In this document: positions 34,349 to 45,406 of the stretch, one piece after another
Position numbering within the stretch: position 1 is the first letter of the stretch
Layout: each line of letters starts with the position of its first letter
Assembly (NCBI GenBank): GCA_963693305.1
Contig: OY855915.1
Location: forward strand, 9,251,607-9,315,606
Direction of reading: 5' to 3'
Length of the DNA stretch: 64,000 nt
From: Meandrina meandrites
Lineage: Eukaryota > Cnidaria > Anthozoa > Scleractinia > Meandrinidae
Position numbers and translations under genes: made by a program
The notes under the pieces: model-generated
What the model saw: the letters and a program-made list of their open reading frames with translations, nothing else
The model's database searches: none
Told to the model about the DNA's origin: nothing

Positions 34349-37100
34349 ATGAATTTCTCTCAGTCTTCATCGATCAAGACTGAAAATGATTGTAAAAGCT
34401 TTTTCTTCCAAACTGTTCCCTTGAAAAAATCTTCTACCGACTCATTTTATGACTTGCTTGTCACAGCAGCTGTCTTCAGCCTGGCCGCTTCTTCTCTTAC
34501 CATTTTCTTGAACGCCTTGGTTATGGTTGTAGTGAAAACGAAACAACGACTTCAAACACCCCCTAACATTCTGTTGGCTTGTTTGGCGCTTACCGATCTG
34601 ATGGTTGGACTGGTTGTACAACCCCTACACCTAACCAAGACTATTCTCCTTATACAAGGTAAAGATTTTCACGAATTTTGTCAAATCAATTTGGCATTTA
34701 CTATGTCCTTTGTTATTTTCTTTTTTGCATCGTTATTTCACTTGGTATTAATCAGCGGAGAGCGATACCTTGCAATTAAACACACCTTCACCCACACTAA
34801 TGTTGTCACTAAAGCTCGCCTCTTGATTTCCTCTGCTGTGGCGTGGATTGCAGCCGTCATTTATCTTCTTGTCGCATCCTATTCAATGGTAGTGGCACTT
34901 GTTTTTAAAGCAGCGACCTTTTCTTCAATCGTCTTGCTTCACACTCTAGTTTATAAGGAAGGTTTACGGTCATTTCGTTCCATGGTCAGATCGTTCCAAG
35001 TCACTTCGTTCCAAAGAAAAGTTATTTCGTTCCACAAAAAAGTCATTTCGTTCCACGATATGGTCAGTTCGTTCCACGACATAGTCAGATCGTTCCACTT
35101 TAAAAAAAATCGGTTATGCAAAGAATTAAACCTGCTTACTCGATAAAAGTGTAAATAAAAACGTTTCTTTCAATTTATCGAGCTAAATAATACGATAGAA
35201 CTGATTATATCTGAGAATGAACTGGTTCGCCAAAATATATAATATCCTTAAAATATAATATTGCCATTTTTATTGACATTTCAGTATTGCTTCAATGCCA
35301 ATTAAAGCACACGCGTTTACTTGAAGTTGTCAAGGTTCTTAGTTTACTCGTTCTGCGTTGACTCGGTGTTTTCGACTCTGATGGAGTTGGAGTTTTTCGA
35401 ATGCAGAACTTAGGTTAAGGTTATAGTTTTCTATTAAGGCTTTAGAATTTAGATCTTGTAAACCATTAGCCTATAGAACATAGGTTCAAGTCTTTAGAAA
35501 ATAAGTTAAGGAGTATAGTTTTCAATTAACATGAATTAAGGCTTTAGACTAGATCTTGTAAATAGGTTACAGATATGTCAATAAAAATGGCGATATTATA
35601 TTTTAACATGTGTTTATCATTCAACCGGGCGCCATTGTTTGTATTAAACTTATTGCGATTTTGGGACGGCGATAATGCATCATTTTTAATGCAGTGTTGC
35701 CCTTTCAAAATCAGTTAGTTAAATATTAAGTTAATAATTTGTTACTCGCGAAGAGTAACGATATAACATTTTCTGCTTCGGCATCTTGCAAAAAATTCAA
35801 AATGGCGAACCAGTTCATTCTCAGATATAATCAGTTCTATCGTATTATTTAGCTCGATAAATTGAAAGAAACGTTTTTATTTACACTTTTATCGAGTAAG
35901 CAGGTTTAATTCTTTGCATAACCGATTTTTTTTTAAAGTGGAACGATCTGACTATGTCGTGGAACGAACTAACCATATCGTGGAACGAAATGACTTTTTT
36001 GTGGAACGAAATAACTTTTCTTTGGAACGAAGTGACTTGGAACGATCTGACCATGGAACACCATGATATTAGTAACAATTTTTGGGTGTTTGTTTTTGCC
36101 AGCAATTGTTACATTTGTTACATGGAAACTTTTAGGAGAAAAACTGTCACCTGATGTTAAAACTTTATTTCGTCATTTGGGTCTCCTGTTGATGATTATC
36201 AATTCAGTTCTTAATCCAGTTATTTACACGTAAGAAAAAAGGAGTTCCGAGTTGCCTTTATTGAGTTGCTTTTAAAAAAAAGTATTAGAAAGAAGACTGT
36301 TTGGAACAAAAAACAATGCTGTGAGACCGCAAGATGAACAAGAAGGCGAAGGACAGGAACAGAATGCTGAGGAAAGAAATGCAGCACACGCTAACGACAA
36401 CGAAGTAGATAATCCTGAAGTCCTCGCATATGTTGCTAATTTCGATGACAGCACCAGTCTGAGCAACGAACCTGTCTTCACAAAGGTACATAAGAGCACC
36501 TTTTCCAAGAAGACAGAGGAAAATGATTTTGAGAGAAGAAACCCAGCTCACGTTAAAAGCTACCTTGAAGATTCCCCTGAGGACCCTGCTTCTGGAGCTA
36601 ACCTCCATGCCAACACCCCTCTCGCTACACACAGCGAGCCTCTCTTCTCAAATGGACTCAAAAGCATATCCAAAAAGAAGGAGGAGGAAGAACATTGCGA
36701 GGAAAGAAATCTAACCCATGCTAAGAGCGACCTTGAAGATGATCGTAGATTCCCGTATTCTGGCATCAATTTCGATGCGAAAACCACCCTCACTACACAC
36801 AACGAGCCTGTCCACTCAAATGCACTCAACGGCATATCCAAAAAGGCAGACAAAGAACATGGCGAGAGAAGAAATTCAGCTCACGCTAAATGCGACGTTG
36901 AAGATTCTCTTGATGACGAGGGGAGAAATCCAGCTCACGCTAAAAGCGACCATGGCGATAATCTTAAAATTCTCGCTTCTGGCGCTAATATTGATTTGAA
37001 AAGCACTGAATCTTCTCAGAACGAGAACTTATCATTCCTCCAATTGGAATGCGACACATCTGAAATAACAGAGAAACAACACAACATAAAGAATGACTAG
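34349..37100 (+). pseudogene. R4: class A GPCR, subtype C, pseudogene split by a foldback element
   Basis: The ATG at 34349 (MNFSQSSSIKTEN) opens TM1 (FLNALVMVVV), TM2 (LALTDLMVGL), TM3 (FCQINLAFTM), the ERYLAIKHTF box, TM4 and TM5 (FKAATFSSIVLLHTLVYKE). At about 34974 a 1.08 kb foldback element begins. After it, at about 36060, the receptor resumes in TM6. Roughly 100 bp coding for the ICL3 helix are missing across the junction. TM7 reads NPVIYT and then a TAA at 36231, caused by loss of 2 nt against GTACGAAAA. The tail has another deletion near 36275, then an open acidic repeat tail from 36321 to 37100. R7 is its nearest paralogue and lacks the foldback element. Confidence 0.88.
34978..36059. 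mobile_element. Foldback transposon inside R4, about 255-bp inverted ends
   Basis: The left arm (34978-35232) and right arm (35803-36059) are near-perfect inverted copies beginning GTTCCATGGTCAGATCGTTC. Each arm is built of spaced CGTTCCA repeats alternating with GTCA motifs. The 570-bp loop has a second nested inverted repeat (about 35249-35275 against 35577-35603, GTCAATAAAAATGGC) and no coding capacity. The left junction carries one extra CGTTCCA unit. Confidence 0.88.
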
Positions 37101-37348
37101 AGAAAAAAAGCAAACTGTGCATCGAAAGAGTGAAATCATAGAAAAATTTCATTTGGACCGAATTTTACAGACTGAGAGATATGAATTTTATCCTGTATGC
37201 TCGGATAATAAGCGAAACCAGGGTTGCTCTGCAGAATCAAACGATCATTTTAACCACATAGGTTTAGTGAATTCGAGAACTTTGCATTATTCGTTGATTA
37301 AACACTTTATGAGTTGTGAAGATGGATTTAAATGGCCCAGTTCACCAC
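37101..37348. other. Immediate 3' flank of R4
   Basis: Only decayed receptor 3' flank, partly shared with the region after R7. No gene. Confidence 0.4.
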
Positions 37349-37426
37349 GAGTCTCTTGTAGATCAGTTGGTTAGAGCGCCCAACCGGTATCTGGGAGGCC
37401 ATGGGTTCGATTCCCGTCGGGGACTC
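37349..37426 (+). repeat. tRNA-derived SINE-like head
   Basis: The 78 bp fold roughly as a tRNA: ends GAGTCTC and GGGACTC pair, the A-box region reads TAGATCAGTTGG, and the B box is a perfect GGTTCGATTCC. The D stem and anticodon stem carry mismatches, position 33 is C instead of U, and an extra base offsets the acceptor, so a working tRNA is unlikely. The GACTCAGAATTTTTCTTTGT continuation looks like a SINE body. A degenerate relative lies at 47474-47541. Confidence 0.5.
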
Positions 37427-40400
37427 AGAATTTTTCTTTGTCCCATGCTCGTGTCATTGTTGAAAAACTCCATCTTCATTATTTATTACCGAGCTTAAAA
37501 TTTACCATCTTTATTATTTACTACTTTATGAGTTGTTTGTCAATTATGTATATATTAAAATAGACGATCGATTTATGTATGGATAACAGAAATAATTTAG
37601 AGAGTTGGAAAATGCTGCATGCAAAGCCGTAAAAACTGAGATAATTTGATTAAAAAATCTCGGGTTTCCTTATTCCGCAAAAGTTCGTTTATCACAAACT
37701 CGGCTAAAGTTAAAAGGAATAAAGCCGAGCTTATCCAATATTACAGTTCTACTCAGAAGTTAAAGTGTTTTCTTGCCTGGTATACTAATGTGTAGCAGAT
37801 TTACTTAGATTACAATAAACTCAATAAAAAGTTATACATGATTGTCGAATTTAAAATTGTGAATACTGAAACGCTTTTCACCGCGAGGAAGCACTGACTA
37901 AATAAGTAGCACTGTTTCTCGTGTTAACTGTTAAAAAAGTGAACTTTTTATGGTATTTGTAGGGTATTTCATATTGTGAAGATTGTGTCCTTGTAAATTC
38001 ATGGACAGTCGTAAGTGAGGGCTTGATTTGCTTTTTATCGACAGAATTTCGAGCAGAAATCCTAAGTTCAGCAGTTCAGGTATAATAAACAAATATTTGG
38101 TGATCATTTTAACCAGATAATAAAATTATGAATTTAAAGAGAATTAATCATAAAATATTCCAGATAAAATAATTCGCGAATGTTAAAGAATCGCTCCTCG
38201 AAATTCGGTTAATAAAATAGAAAATTAGATAAAAACATAAAATGCTTTACCTAGTAGAATAGGCGAGTTTTTGTTTACAATTAGCATAAGCGCTTCAGTC
38301 TCTGATCGAGCTACGGAAATATCAGCTTTAAATATTGGAAGGCCATTCAGCGACTCGGCAAATTTCTGCAACTTCCGAAAACACCCTTTAATTAATTATC
38401 AGGCGATTACCTAAAGATATTAAGACGTCGAATGGGCATGTAATAATTTTACGAACAGTTTTCAGTGAACAAGCACGTTTAAAACTCAGACCAAATCCAA
38501 ACAGGTCGAAACAGCTGTCCCCAGCTGTCAGTTGTTCAGGCAACTTTTACTCTTTAACTAAGTACCAAAAAAGTAAAATAAAAATTTTGAAATGTACTCG
38601 CTTTATCTTCGTAATTCATGGATTTGTGGTCCGCTGCGAGATTTCTTCAATTTATTAATAACACCTTATTTCAATAATACTATGTCGTATTACGACCAAG
38701 AAACTCTAATTTATAGTACACCAGAAAAGAGCAATAATTGCCTATAATGGGAATATGGTTATCAAAACAATACAGTTCGGTTTTGATCCGTAAACTGCTT
38801 AGTTCAGCTTGTTGTATCTGTTATTTTGCTGTTTCTTACAAGTTACAATTATTGAGGTCGATACTTTCGAAGGCTCATTACATTTGGAATTTTACGCCTT
38901 AACCCCACTTAATACAAGAAATTAGAAGTATTTATTCTTAACACCCACCTCCATTCAGAGTAAAAATACGGTATATCCAAAAGTTCATGAAATTCTGGTA
39001 TATCCTTTTAAAAACGCCTGTCTTGTGTATACCCAAAGCTCTGCTTTGGGTATACAATGCTTCCTCTAGAAAATGTTTCTCCAAATTGGAAAATTTCGGT
39101 TCTGTCGACATTTTCGGTTGCTTTTTCTGCCGCCGACACACTTTATCAGTTTCCTGGTCTTTATTTGCTTTGCTTCTCTCGCGGACTCATCATTTAAACA
39201 GATTTTTTCGCAAAAAGGAGAGTCAGTCAATATATTTTTACAGTATTTTTGAAATAAAGCAAATCTTTATTGTAAACAAGCCTTTTTTCTATCTCGTTCA
39301 AGAAATTCCAAAACTATCAATAATCCGCAATGATTCTCCGCTTTGTAACAACAGCCACCCGCTATATTTTTCAGCCTATATTTTTCAGGCGTGAAAGGCC
39401 TTTGTTCGGCACGGTCCATAAGTGTTCTTGCAAAGACGATTCTGGAAAATATACCGATTAAAAGAAGCTATTAGCTTCGTTTAACTTATTCACCATTTTT
39501 CCTGGCATTGGAAAATAGATCGCCACACACCAAATAACTTTTTTTTTTATTTCAACGAGGTCTTTTGCTTCGCTTTCAGTTTATGACGTTTTTAACAAAA
39601 CCATAAAAACTACTGTTCATGCATTGTTTACCTTACGTCAACCGGCACTCATTTTTATCTAATCTCTTCTTTTATTTTTCACACCAGTACATGCAGATTG
39701 TATAAATTTATTCCTTTCGCCTCATACGGACAAGCTCGTTTATAATAACATTTATATAAAGGTGTATTTTCCTCCATAATGACACAACCAAAAACTATCA
39801 GAATAGACGTTTTGGTGTTCAAATTTCAACGTGCAATTTAACATCTTATAACGAAGCGACAGAAAACAATTCCTCCCTGCACAACACACGCGAATCTTCT
39901 TCCTTCAGAGATTGTTTCACGACTACAAAAAATTAAAAATTTTTTACGCTCTTGTTGTTTTAACATAGCAACATGCTTCAAAACTTTGTCAATTTCACTG
40001 AACAAAATAGAAACGCTTTCTGAGCAAACAAGCTCTTCGAAAATACCGTATTTGCTTTTTTACTATTAGTCGGATTATTTATCAAGAAGAATCTCTGGAA
40101 AAATATGTTATGATTAGATAAGCGGAAGTACATAGAAATTAACAATTCCATTTCAAGTACATATGATATGAGTTTGGTACATCTATTTTGTTGTTGTAAT
40201 AAACAATCCAGTTGAAACCGCACGGAAAGCTGTTTCAGGACATCATTCTGCCGTTTCATCGCGCAGATTGGAAAAATATACTCACGTAAAAATTTGTCCT
40301 TCATAAAAACGTTTTCTTAATTAAGTAGCCATTAGTATGTGTCAGTTTGACTAAACACTCAATAAATTCAATCGATAATCAGCTGCTACAGCGTCTTTCG

Positions 40401-40596
40401 ACCGATTGCGATAGTCTCTTTCTTTCCAAAAAATAACGCATTGTTTTACAAGAAGTAAACGGAAGACCAGTCCCCGAAATATGTTAATTATTCTGCTGCA
40501 ATCATATTAACAGAAAAAAATATATTTTTCAACAAGACACTTTGGACACGAAACAAATTAACAGCAACGCTCCGCTCGTGATTTGTTCAAAGAAAC
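37427..40596. repeat. 3' flank of R4 and 5' flank of R5
   Basis: No gene. 37.54-38.6 kb matches the R7 3' flank (55.0-56.2 kb). 38.7-40.3 kb matches the distal 5' flank of R8. The CCAAT/E-box module found elsewhere is missing: sequence jumps from AATAGAAACGCTT to TCTGAGCAAACAAGCTCTTC at about 40018. The last 200 bp before the ATG match R3, R4, R7 and R8 (AACAGCAACGCTCCG...TGATTTG). Confidence 0.55.
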
Positions 40597-42345
40597 ATGA
40601 ATTTCTCTCAGTTATCATCGATCGAGAGTGACAAAGAGTGTAAAAGCGTTTTCTTCCAAATTGTTCCCTTGGGATATTCTTCTGCCAATTCATTTTATGG
40701 CTTCCTTGTCGCAGCAGCTGTCCTCAACCTCGCCGCTTGTCCTTTTACCATTTTCCTGAACGCCTTGGTTTTGGTTGCCGTGAAAATCAAACGACGGCTT
40801 CAAGCACACTCTAACATTCTGTTGGCTTGTTTGGCGCTTACCGATCTCATGGTTGGACTTGTGGCACAACCCCTACACATCACCAAGACTATTCTCCTTA
40901 TGCAAGGTAAAGATTTCCACGAATTTTGTGACATTGATTTGGCATTTAGTCTCTCGCTTATGATGTTGGTTCTCACAACATCGCTTCACTTGGTTTTAAT
41001 CAGCGGAGAACGATATCTTGCCATTAAACACACCTTCACTCACGCTACTGTCGTCACTAAAGCTCGCCTGATCGTTTCTTCTGCTGTGGCGTGGATTACA
41101 GCCGCCATCTTTTTTCTTGTTAATTCGTATTTTAAAGTCTTTTTGTTTGTTTGGCCAACAATAATATTTTCTACAATTGTACTGCTCCAAATTCTCGTTT
41201 ATAAGGAAGCCCGACGACATGAAAAACAGATTCTTTCACAGCAAGTTTCCTTGCAAGCCAGAGCAAAATTTAAACAGGAGAAGAAAGCCTTAAAACTAAC
41301 CGCGATACTAATAGTGACAATTTTTGTATGTTTCATTTTGCCATCAATTGTTATGTTTGTTTCATGGAAGCTTTTCAGAGAAAAACTCTCACCTGATGTT
41401 AAAACTTTAGTTCGGCATTTTAGTCTCCTACCGCCGATTATCAATTCAGTAATTAATCCAGTTATTTACACAGTACGAAAGAGGCAGTTTCGAGTTGCAT
41501 TTATTGAGTTACTTTTGAGGAAAAGTTTCCAAGAAGCTGAAGAATTCGAAAGAAGACTGTTTGGAACAACAAACAATGCTGGGATTCAGCAAGATGAACA
41601 ACAAGGCGAAGGACAGGAACAGAATGCTGAGGAACGAAATCCAGTACATGCTGAGAACAACCAAGAAGATAATCCTGTAGTCCTCGCTTCTGGCTTCAAT
41701 TTCGATGGCAACACCACTCTCGCTACACAGAACGAGCGTAGGTCTTTAAATGTACTCAACAGCATGTGCAAGACAGCAGAGGAAGGACATGAGAAGGGAA
41801 AAAATGTTGCCCATGCTGAATTCGACCTAGACGATAATCCTGATAACCAATTGCAAGCTACTTGCTCGTATGTGGATGACACATCTACCCTCGCTACATA
41901 CGAGCGTATTTCCTCACATGCACTCAACAGCACACCCAAAAAGGCATCGGAAGAACATGATGAGGGAAGAAATCTAACCCATGCTAAAAGCAACCTTGAA
42001 GATATTCGTGAAGACCTTGCTACTGCCTCTCTCGCGACACAGAACGAACTTGTCTCCTTAAATACACTCAAAAGCGTATCCATAAACGAAGAGCAGAAAC
42101 ATGGCGAGGAAAGAAATCCAGCACATGCTAAAAACAACTTTGAAGACAATCCTGAGGAACACGCTTCTGCCGCTAAGATTGTTTTCAAAAGCGTTGAAAC
42201 GGCTCAAAACAAGAATTTGCCAGTCCTCCAAACGGAACACGACACATCCAAAATAACAGAAAAACAACCACAGCATCAAGAAGGACTAGAGAAAGGTCAA
42301 CTGGACATTGACACTGTGGCAGAATTTAAGGTGACATCCCTTTGA
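40597..42345 (+). CDS. R5: class A (rhodopsin-like) GPCR, subtype D, intact, 582 aa
   Basis: A complete single-exon receptor expected in the plasma membrane. The ATG at 40597 fits all paralogues and gives a sequon (NFS). TM1 is about residues 36-62 (N55 in FLNALVLVAV), TM2 73-95 (D83 in LALTDLMVGL), TM3 begins after C111, ERY is 138-140, W166 lies in TM4, and Pro187 in TM5. ICL3 is an amphipathic basic helix (SQQVSLQARAKFKQEKK), TM6 is 232-256 (CFILP, so Ile replaces the usual Trp at the toggle position), and NPVIY is 287-291. ECL2 is only a few residues and has no Cys to pair with C111. Residues about 310-582 are an acidic, probably disordered tail of about four repeats, ending in VTSL, a class I PDZ-ligand pattern. 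Ligand unknown. Short ECL2 recalls melanocortin/cannabinoid/adenosine-like receptors. Confidence 0.93.
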   Translation: MNFSQLSSIESDKECKSVFFQIVPLGYSSANSFYGFLVAAAVLNLAACPFTIFLNALVLVAVKIKRRLQAHSNILLACLALTDLMVGLVAQPLHITKTILLMQGKDFHEFCDIDLAFSLSLMMLVLTTSLHLVLISGERYLAIKHTFTHATVVTKARLIVSSAVAWITAAIFFLVNSYFKVFLFVWPTIIFSTIVLLQILVYKEARRHEKQILSQQVSLQARAKFKQEKKALKLTAILIVTIFVCFILPSIVMFVSWKLFREKLSPDVKTLVRHFSLLPPIINSVINPVIYTVRKRQFRVAFIELLLRKSFQEAEEFERRLFGTTNNAGIQQDEQQGEGQEQNAEERNPVHAENNQEDNPVVLASGFNFDGNTTLATQNERRSLNVLNSMCKTAEEGHEKGKNVAHAEFDLDDNPDNQLQATCSYVDDTSTLATYERISSHALNSTPKKASEEHDEGRNLTHAKSNLEDIREDLATASLATQNELVSLNTLKSVSINEEQKHGEERNPAHAKNNFEDNPEEHASAAKIVFKSVETAQNKNLPVLQTEHDTSKITEKQPQHQEGLEKGQLDIDTVAEFKVTSL

Positions 42346-42985
42346 ACTATAGATTGCGTTTTTAATTTAGTGAAATTAGACTAAGAGATAAATTTTCGAC
42401 CGTATTCTAGAACGACAGGCGTAACTAATATTTCACTTTGTGTTTTCTACCGCCAACTTATTTTACCGCTTTCCTGGCCTTTATTCGCTTTTCTCATCTC
42501 ACGGAGTCGTTTTCAAACATTTTTTTTTTGCAGAAAAGAGAATTCGGGAAATGTACTATTCCAAATGAACTTAGCCATTTTTATTGTTTACAAACTCAGT
42601 TTTTTAAGCTCGTTCAGAAAATTGTAAAAATATAAATAATCTGCAAAACCTTTACCTTCTGATGAAAAAATAAAAATCTTCATCGAATCCTAAATAATAA
42701 GATACGTTTGATTTTGACCTGTAAATAGCGTGTTATTCCCAACAAACTAAACAGGGATGTACGTTCTCTTTCAAAGATGTCTTTTGCTTCTGTTGCCTGT
42801 CACCTCTTAAACAATTTACCCGCGAATGCTGGTAATGAGGCAAGTTTTAATACTTTCGATTGATTTAGGAACCAATCATACCGTGTTTTATTACAAACTC
42901 AAGGCAAATGCAATTTTTTTCTTTTCAACACTTGAGTAAGAAGCGCTGCATAGACATTTAAATTTTTGATAATTCAGTATATATA
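42346..42985. repeat. 3' flank of R5, duplicated after R8
   Basis: Aligned to 60.2-60.93 kb and 61.42-61.52 kb. Block II holds about 500 bp more at 60.93-61.43 kb. No gene. Confidence 0.6.
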
Positions 42986-43287
42986 TCTTATTAGACATTT
43001 TAGTGTGTAGTATCGCTGTATATTTTTGCGAGTCATACAGTATTTTGGTGAACCCGAAGGGCAAGTCAAAATACAAATGATGAGTAAAAATTTACAGCGA
43101 TACTACACATTAAACTGTCTAATAAGAGATTTATTATCCAACGTTTTCGTTTTCCCAAAATGCTGACTTACTAAGGTTTTTAATCTTTCGGGCGTTCGGG
43201 GGAATGAGACGAGTACAAATATCGTGTGATATTTGTACTTGTTTCGCGCGTTATTTGTACTCTACTAAGCAATGTTGGAAAATAATA
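42986..43287. mobile_element. Short hairpin-ended element (TCTTATTAGAC family)
   Basis: A 302-bp relative of the 26268 element: long terminal hairpin (arms TCTTATTAGACATTTTAGTG, slightly decayed), TTATTATCCAAC, the GAGTACAAATATC hairpin and TGTTGGAAAATAATA. No recombinase relic. Confidence 0.65.
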
Positions 43288-43544
43288 CAATTTTCCACAT
43301 TTACATAGTGTACTTTTAGTGTCATAGATACACTGGGTATCTCTGCTGAATATTCCTTAGCGCAAATTGTTTCAATGATTGATTGAGTAACCCTTGATTG
43401 ATTCATTGAGTGAAGGAGTGATTAAAATATTGTTTTGTTTTTTTGCTTGATCTAATTCCCTTTGCCTCATGTCGGAAATAAGTAGCCGGTTTGGTGAAAA
43501 ACTTTGTAAGATAAACAAATATTTTTTTCTGCAGGATGTGATTA

Positions 43545-43676
43545 AACGATTGACTTATCGATTGATCAATTGATCAATTGATCAATAATTGATCATTTGA
43601 TCATTATTGATTGATTGATTGATCAATTTATCAATCAATTGAGATCGACTGATCAATCAATTGATAAATCGAGTTT
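43545..43676. repeat. TGATCAAT palindromic repeat cluster
   Basis: Irregular tandem and inverted repeats of TGATCAAT/ATTGATCA, duplicated at 62063-62189 with the downstream flank. Low-complexity, no coding role seen. Confidence 0.75.
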
Positions 43677-44085
43677 TTTCGCCCTTGCCAGCGGTTGCAT
43701 GTTTTCCTACCCTGGCAAATGGTTGCAACCGGTTTTAAAGTATTTTCCCTCCCTTGTTTACCACCAGCTCTTCCCTCCCCCCCTCCCCTACCCCGAGCAC
43801 CAGCTACAAGTAACAAATTACACTGGTCATCAACTTACCCCTGGACTTTAAAGAATTGCAAGTAAGCTTTTTTATTCAGGGTTCTGGGCACAAATCGCAG
43901 ACACGTTTTCCTATCCCATTGTTTGATGTCATTCAGCACAAAACGAACAGCACTATTCATTTTCCTGAAAAAGATAAAAGCAAGACATCACGAGGCGTCT
44001 ACAACAGAGGTCTATAACAGTGTAGACCATACTGGGTAAAATGTGGTCGATTTGTTTTTTTTAACAATAACAGAAATATAAACAC
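43677..44085. repeat. Shared flank of the duplicated block
   Basis: Near-identical to 62190-62608 (TTTTTTCGCCCTTGCCAG and following). No gene. Confidence 0.6.
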
Positions 44086-44334
44086 AGAAATATGAATATT
44101 TTTAAAAACACAACAACGCTTTTTAGTTTTTGGAACATGTTTCGATGTTTCAAACATCATCATCAGCCATAATGAATATATAAGGTTTACAGAATGATCG
44201 TTATTATATATGTAACAGCCTATACAATGAGCCTTTATAAATTCAAATTAACGTAAAATGCAAACTTATTTAAACTAACCAATAAAAATAGAAAAGAACA
44301 ATAGTGACATAACCACTAAGCTGAAATTGATACA

Positions 44335-44919
44335 TTAAAAGTGTAACGATAAATTGACATGCTCAACTTGTTTGTTGAGTTCTGGATTTAACCGTTCAAT
44401 ATGAAAACTCTCCTTGATTTTAAGTTGTGAGAAAGTCTTAGCAGAATCAATAATCTTAAAACTAGAGGCATCACATCTATCTCGACAATGCCTAGAACAA
44501 TTAAGATGTTTAAAAACATGGGAATTTTTGTCCCGGAAAAGATGTTCATTAACACGTGTGTGAAAATGCCTATTGGTTTCACCAATATAACGAGCTCCAC
44601 AGCTCGCACACGTAAACTGATACACAACACGTGATTTTAGACACTCGGGAATAAAATCCTTAGGACTAAACATACAACTAAGTTTGAATGGAGAGAATAT
44701 AACTTTTACATTTAAATCTTTGCAATACTTATTAATAATAGATGAAATTTTCTTCCCTGTGTAGGTAGAATAAAAACCAATATATGGTAGTTTGTAAAAA
44801 TGGCAGTTGGATTTGTCAGATGTTGAAGTATCCACATCCTGTTCTGTGGTTTTGACCTTTCTAAGATAACCTCTAGCTGACTTGTCAATGAGCCATTTAG
44901 GAAACAGATTACGTTTCAA
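44335..44919 (-). pseudogene. Penelope-like GIY-YIG domain fragment, left arm
   Basis: This 194-codon minus-strand frame is the 3' part of a Penelope-like element ORF. It starts in what looks like the end of the reverse transcriptase/thumb region (LFPKWLIDKSARGYLRK). It continues through a linker (IGFYSTYTGKKISSIINKYC) into the GIY-YIG endonuclease domain: VVYQFTCASCGARYIGETNR, RVNEHL and a Cys/His cluster (CSRHCRDRCD), ending KQVEHVNLSLHF. The paired Cys before YIGET and the E in NEHL are typical of the family's nuclease. The frame is 5'-truncated and cannot mobilise itself. It is longer than the right arm copy by about 40 codons. Confidence 0.8.
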
Positions 44920-44928
44920 AATAACAGA

Positions 44929-45406
44929 AAATAACTGCCATTTTTACAAACTACCATATATTGGTTTTTATTCTACCTACACAGGGAAGAAAATTTCATC
45001 TATTATTAATAAGTATTGCAAAGATTTAAATGTAAAAGTTATATTCTCTCCATTCAAACTTAGTAGTATGTTTAGTCCTAAGGATTTTATTCCCGAGTGT
45101 CTAAAATCACGTGTTGTGTATCAGTTTACGTGTGCGAGCTGTGGAGCTCGTTATATTGGTGAAACCAATAGGCATTTTCACACACGTGTTAATGAACATC
45201 TTTTCCGGGACAAAAATTCCCATGTTTTTAAACATCTTAATTGTTCTAGGCATTGTCGAGATAGATGTGATGCCTCTAGTTTTAAGATTATTGATTCTGC
45301 TAAGACTTTCTCACAACTTAAAATCAAGGAGAGTTTTCATATTGAACGGTTAAATCCAGAACTCAACAAACAAGTTGAGCATGTCAATTTATCGTTACAC
45401 TTTTAA
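44929..45406 (+). pseudogene. Penelope-like GIY-YIG domain fragment, right arm
   Basis: The plus-strand copy of the same domain, beginning at NCHFYKLPYIGFYS, where homology with the left arm starts. It has the same GIY-YIG motifs (CASCGARYIGETNR, RVNEHL) and C-terminus. The only difference I see over about 155 residues is one (KLSS for KLSC). The open frame extends upstream to 44882 through unrelated sequence at the inversion junction, so the annotated start is the homology boundary and not a real start codon. Confidence 0.8.

Noticed and set aside
37349..37426. Functional tRNA gene
   Set aside because: Stem mismatches, C at position 33 and an offset acceptor stem argue for a tRNA-derived repeat rather than a working tRNA.
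41586..42188. Antisense Ser/Leu-rich frames over receptor tails (also at 6322-6879, 22451-22813, 50428-50904, 59321-59938)
   Set aside because: The repetitive acidic tail codons give stop-poor antisense frames. They mirror the tail repeats and have no independent support.
43545..43676. CRISPR-like or origin-like repeat cluster of TGATCAAT
   Set aside because: Units are irregular with no spacers, and the context is eukaryotic; it is low-complexity DNA duplicated with its flank.
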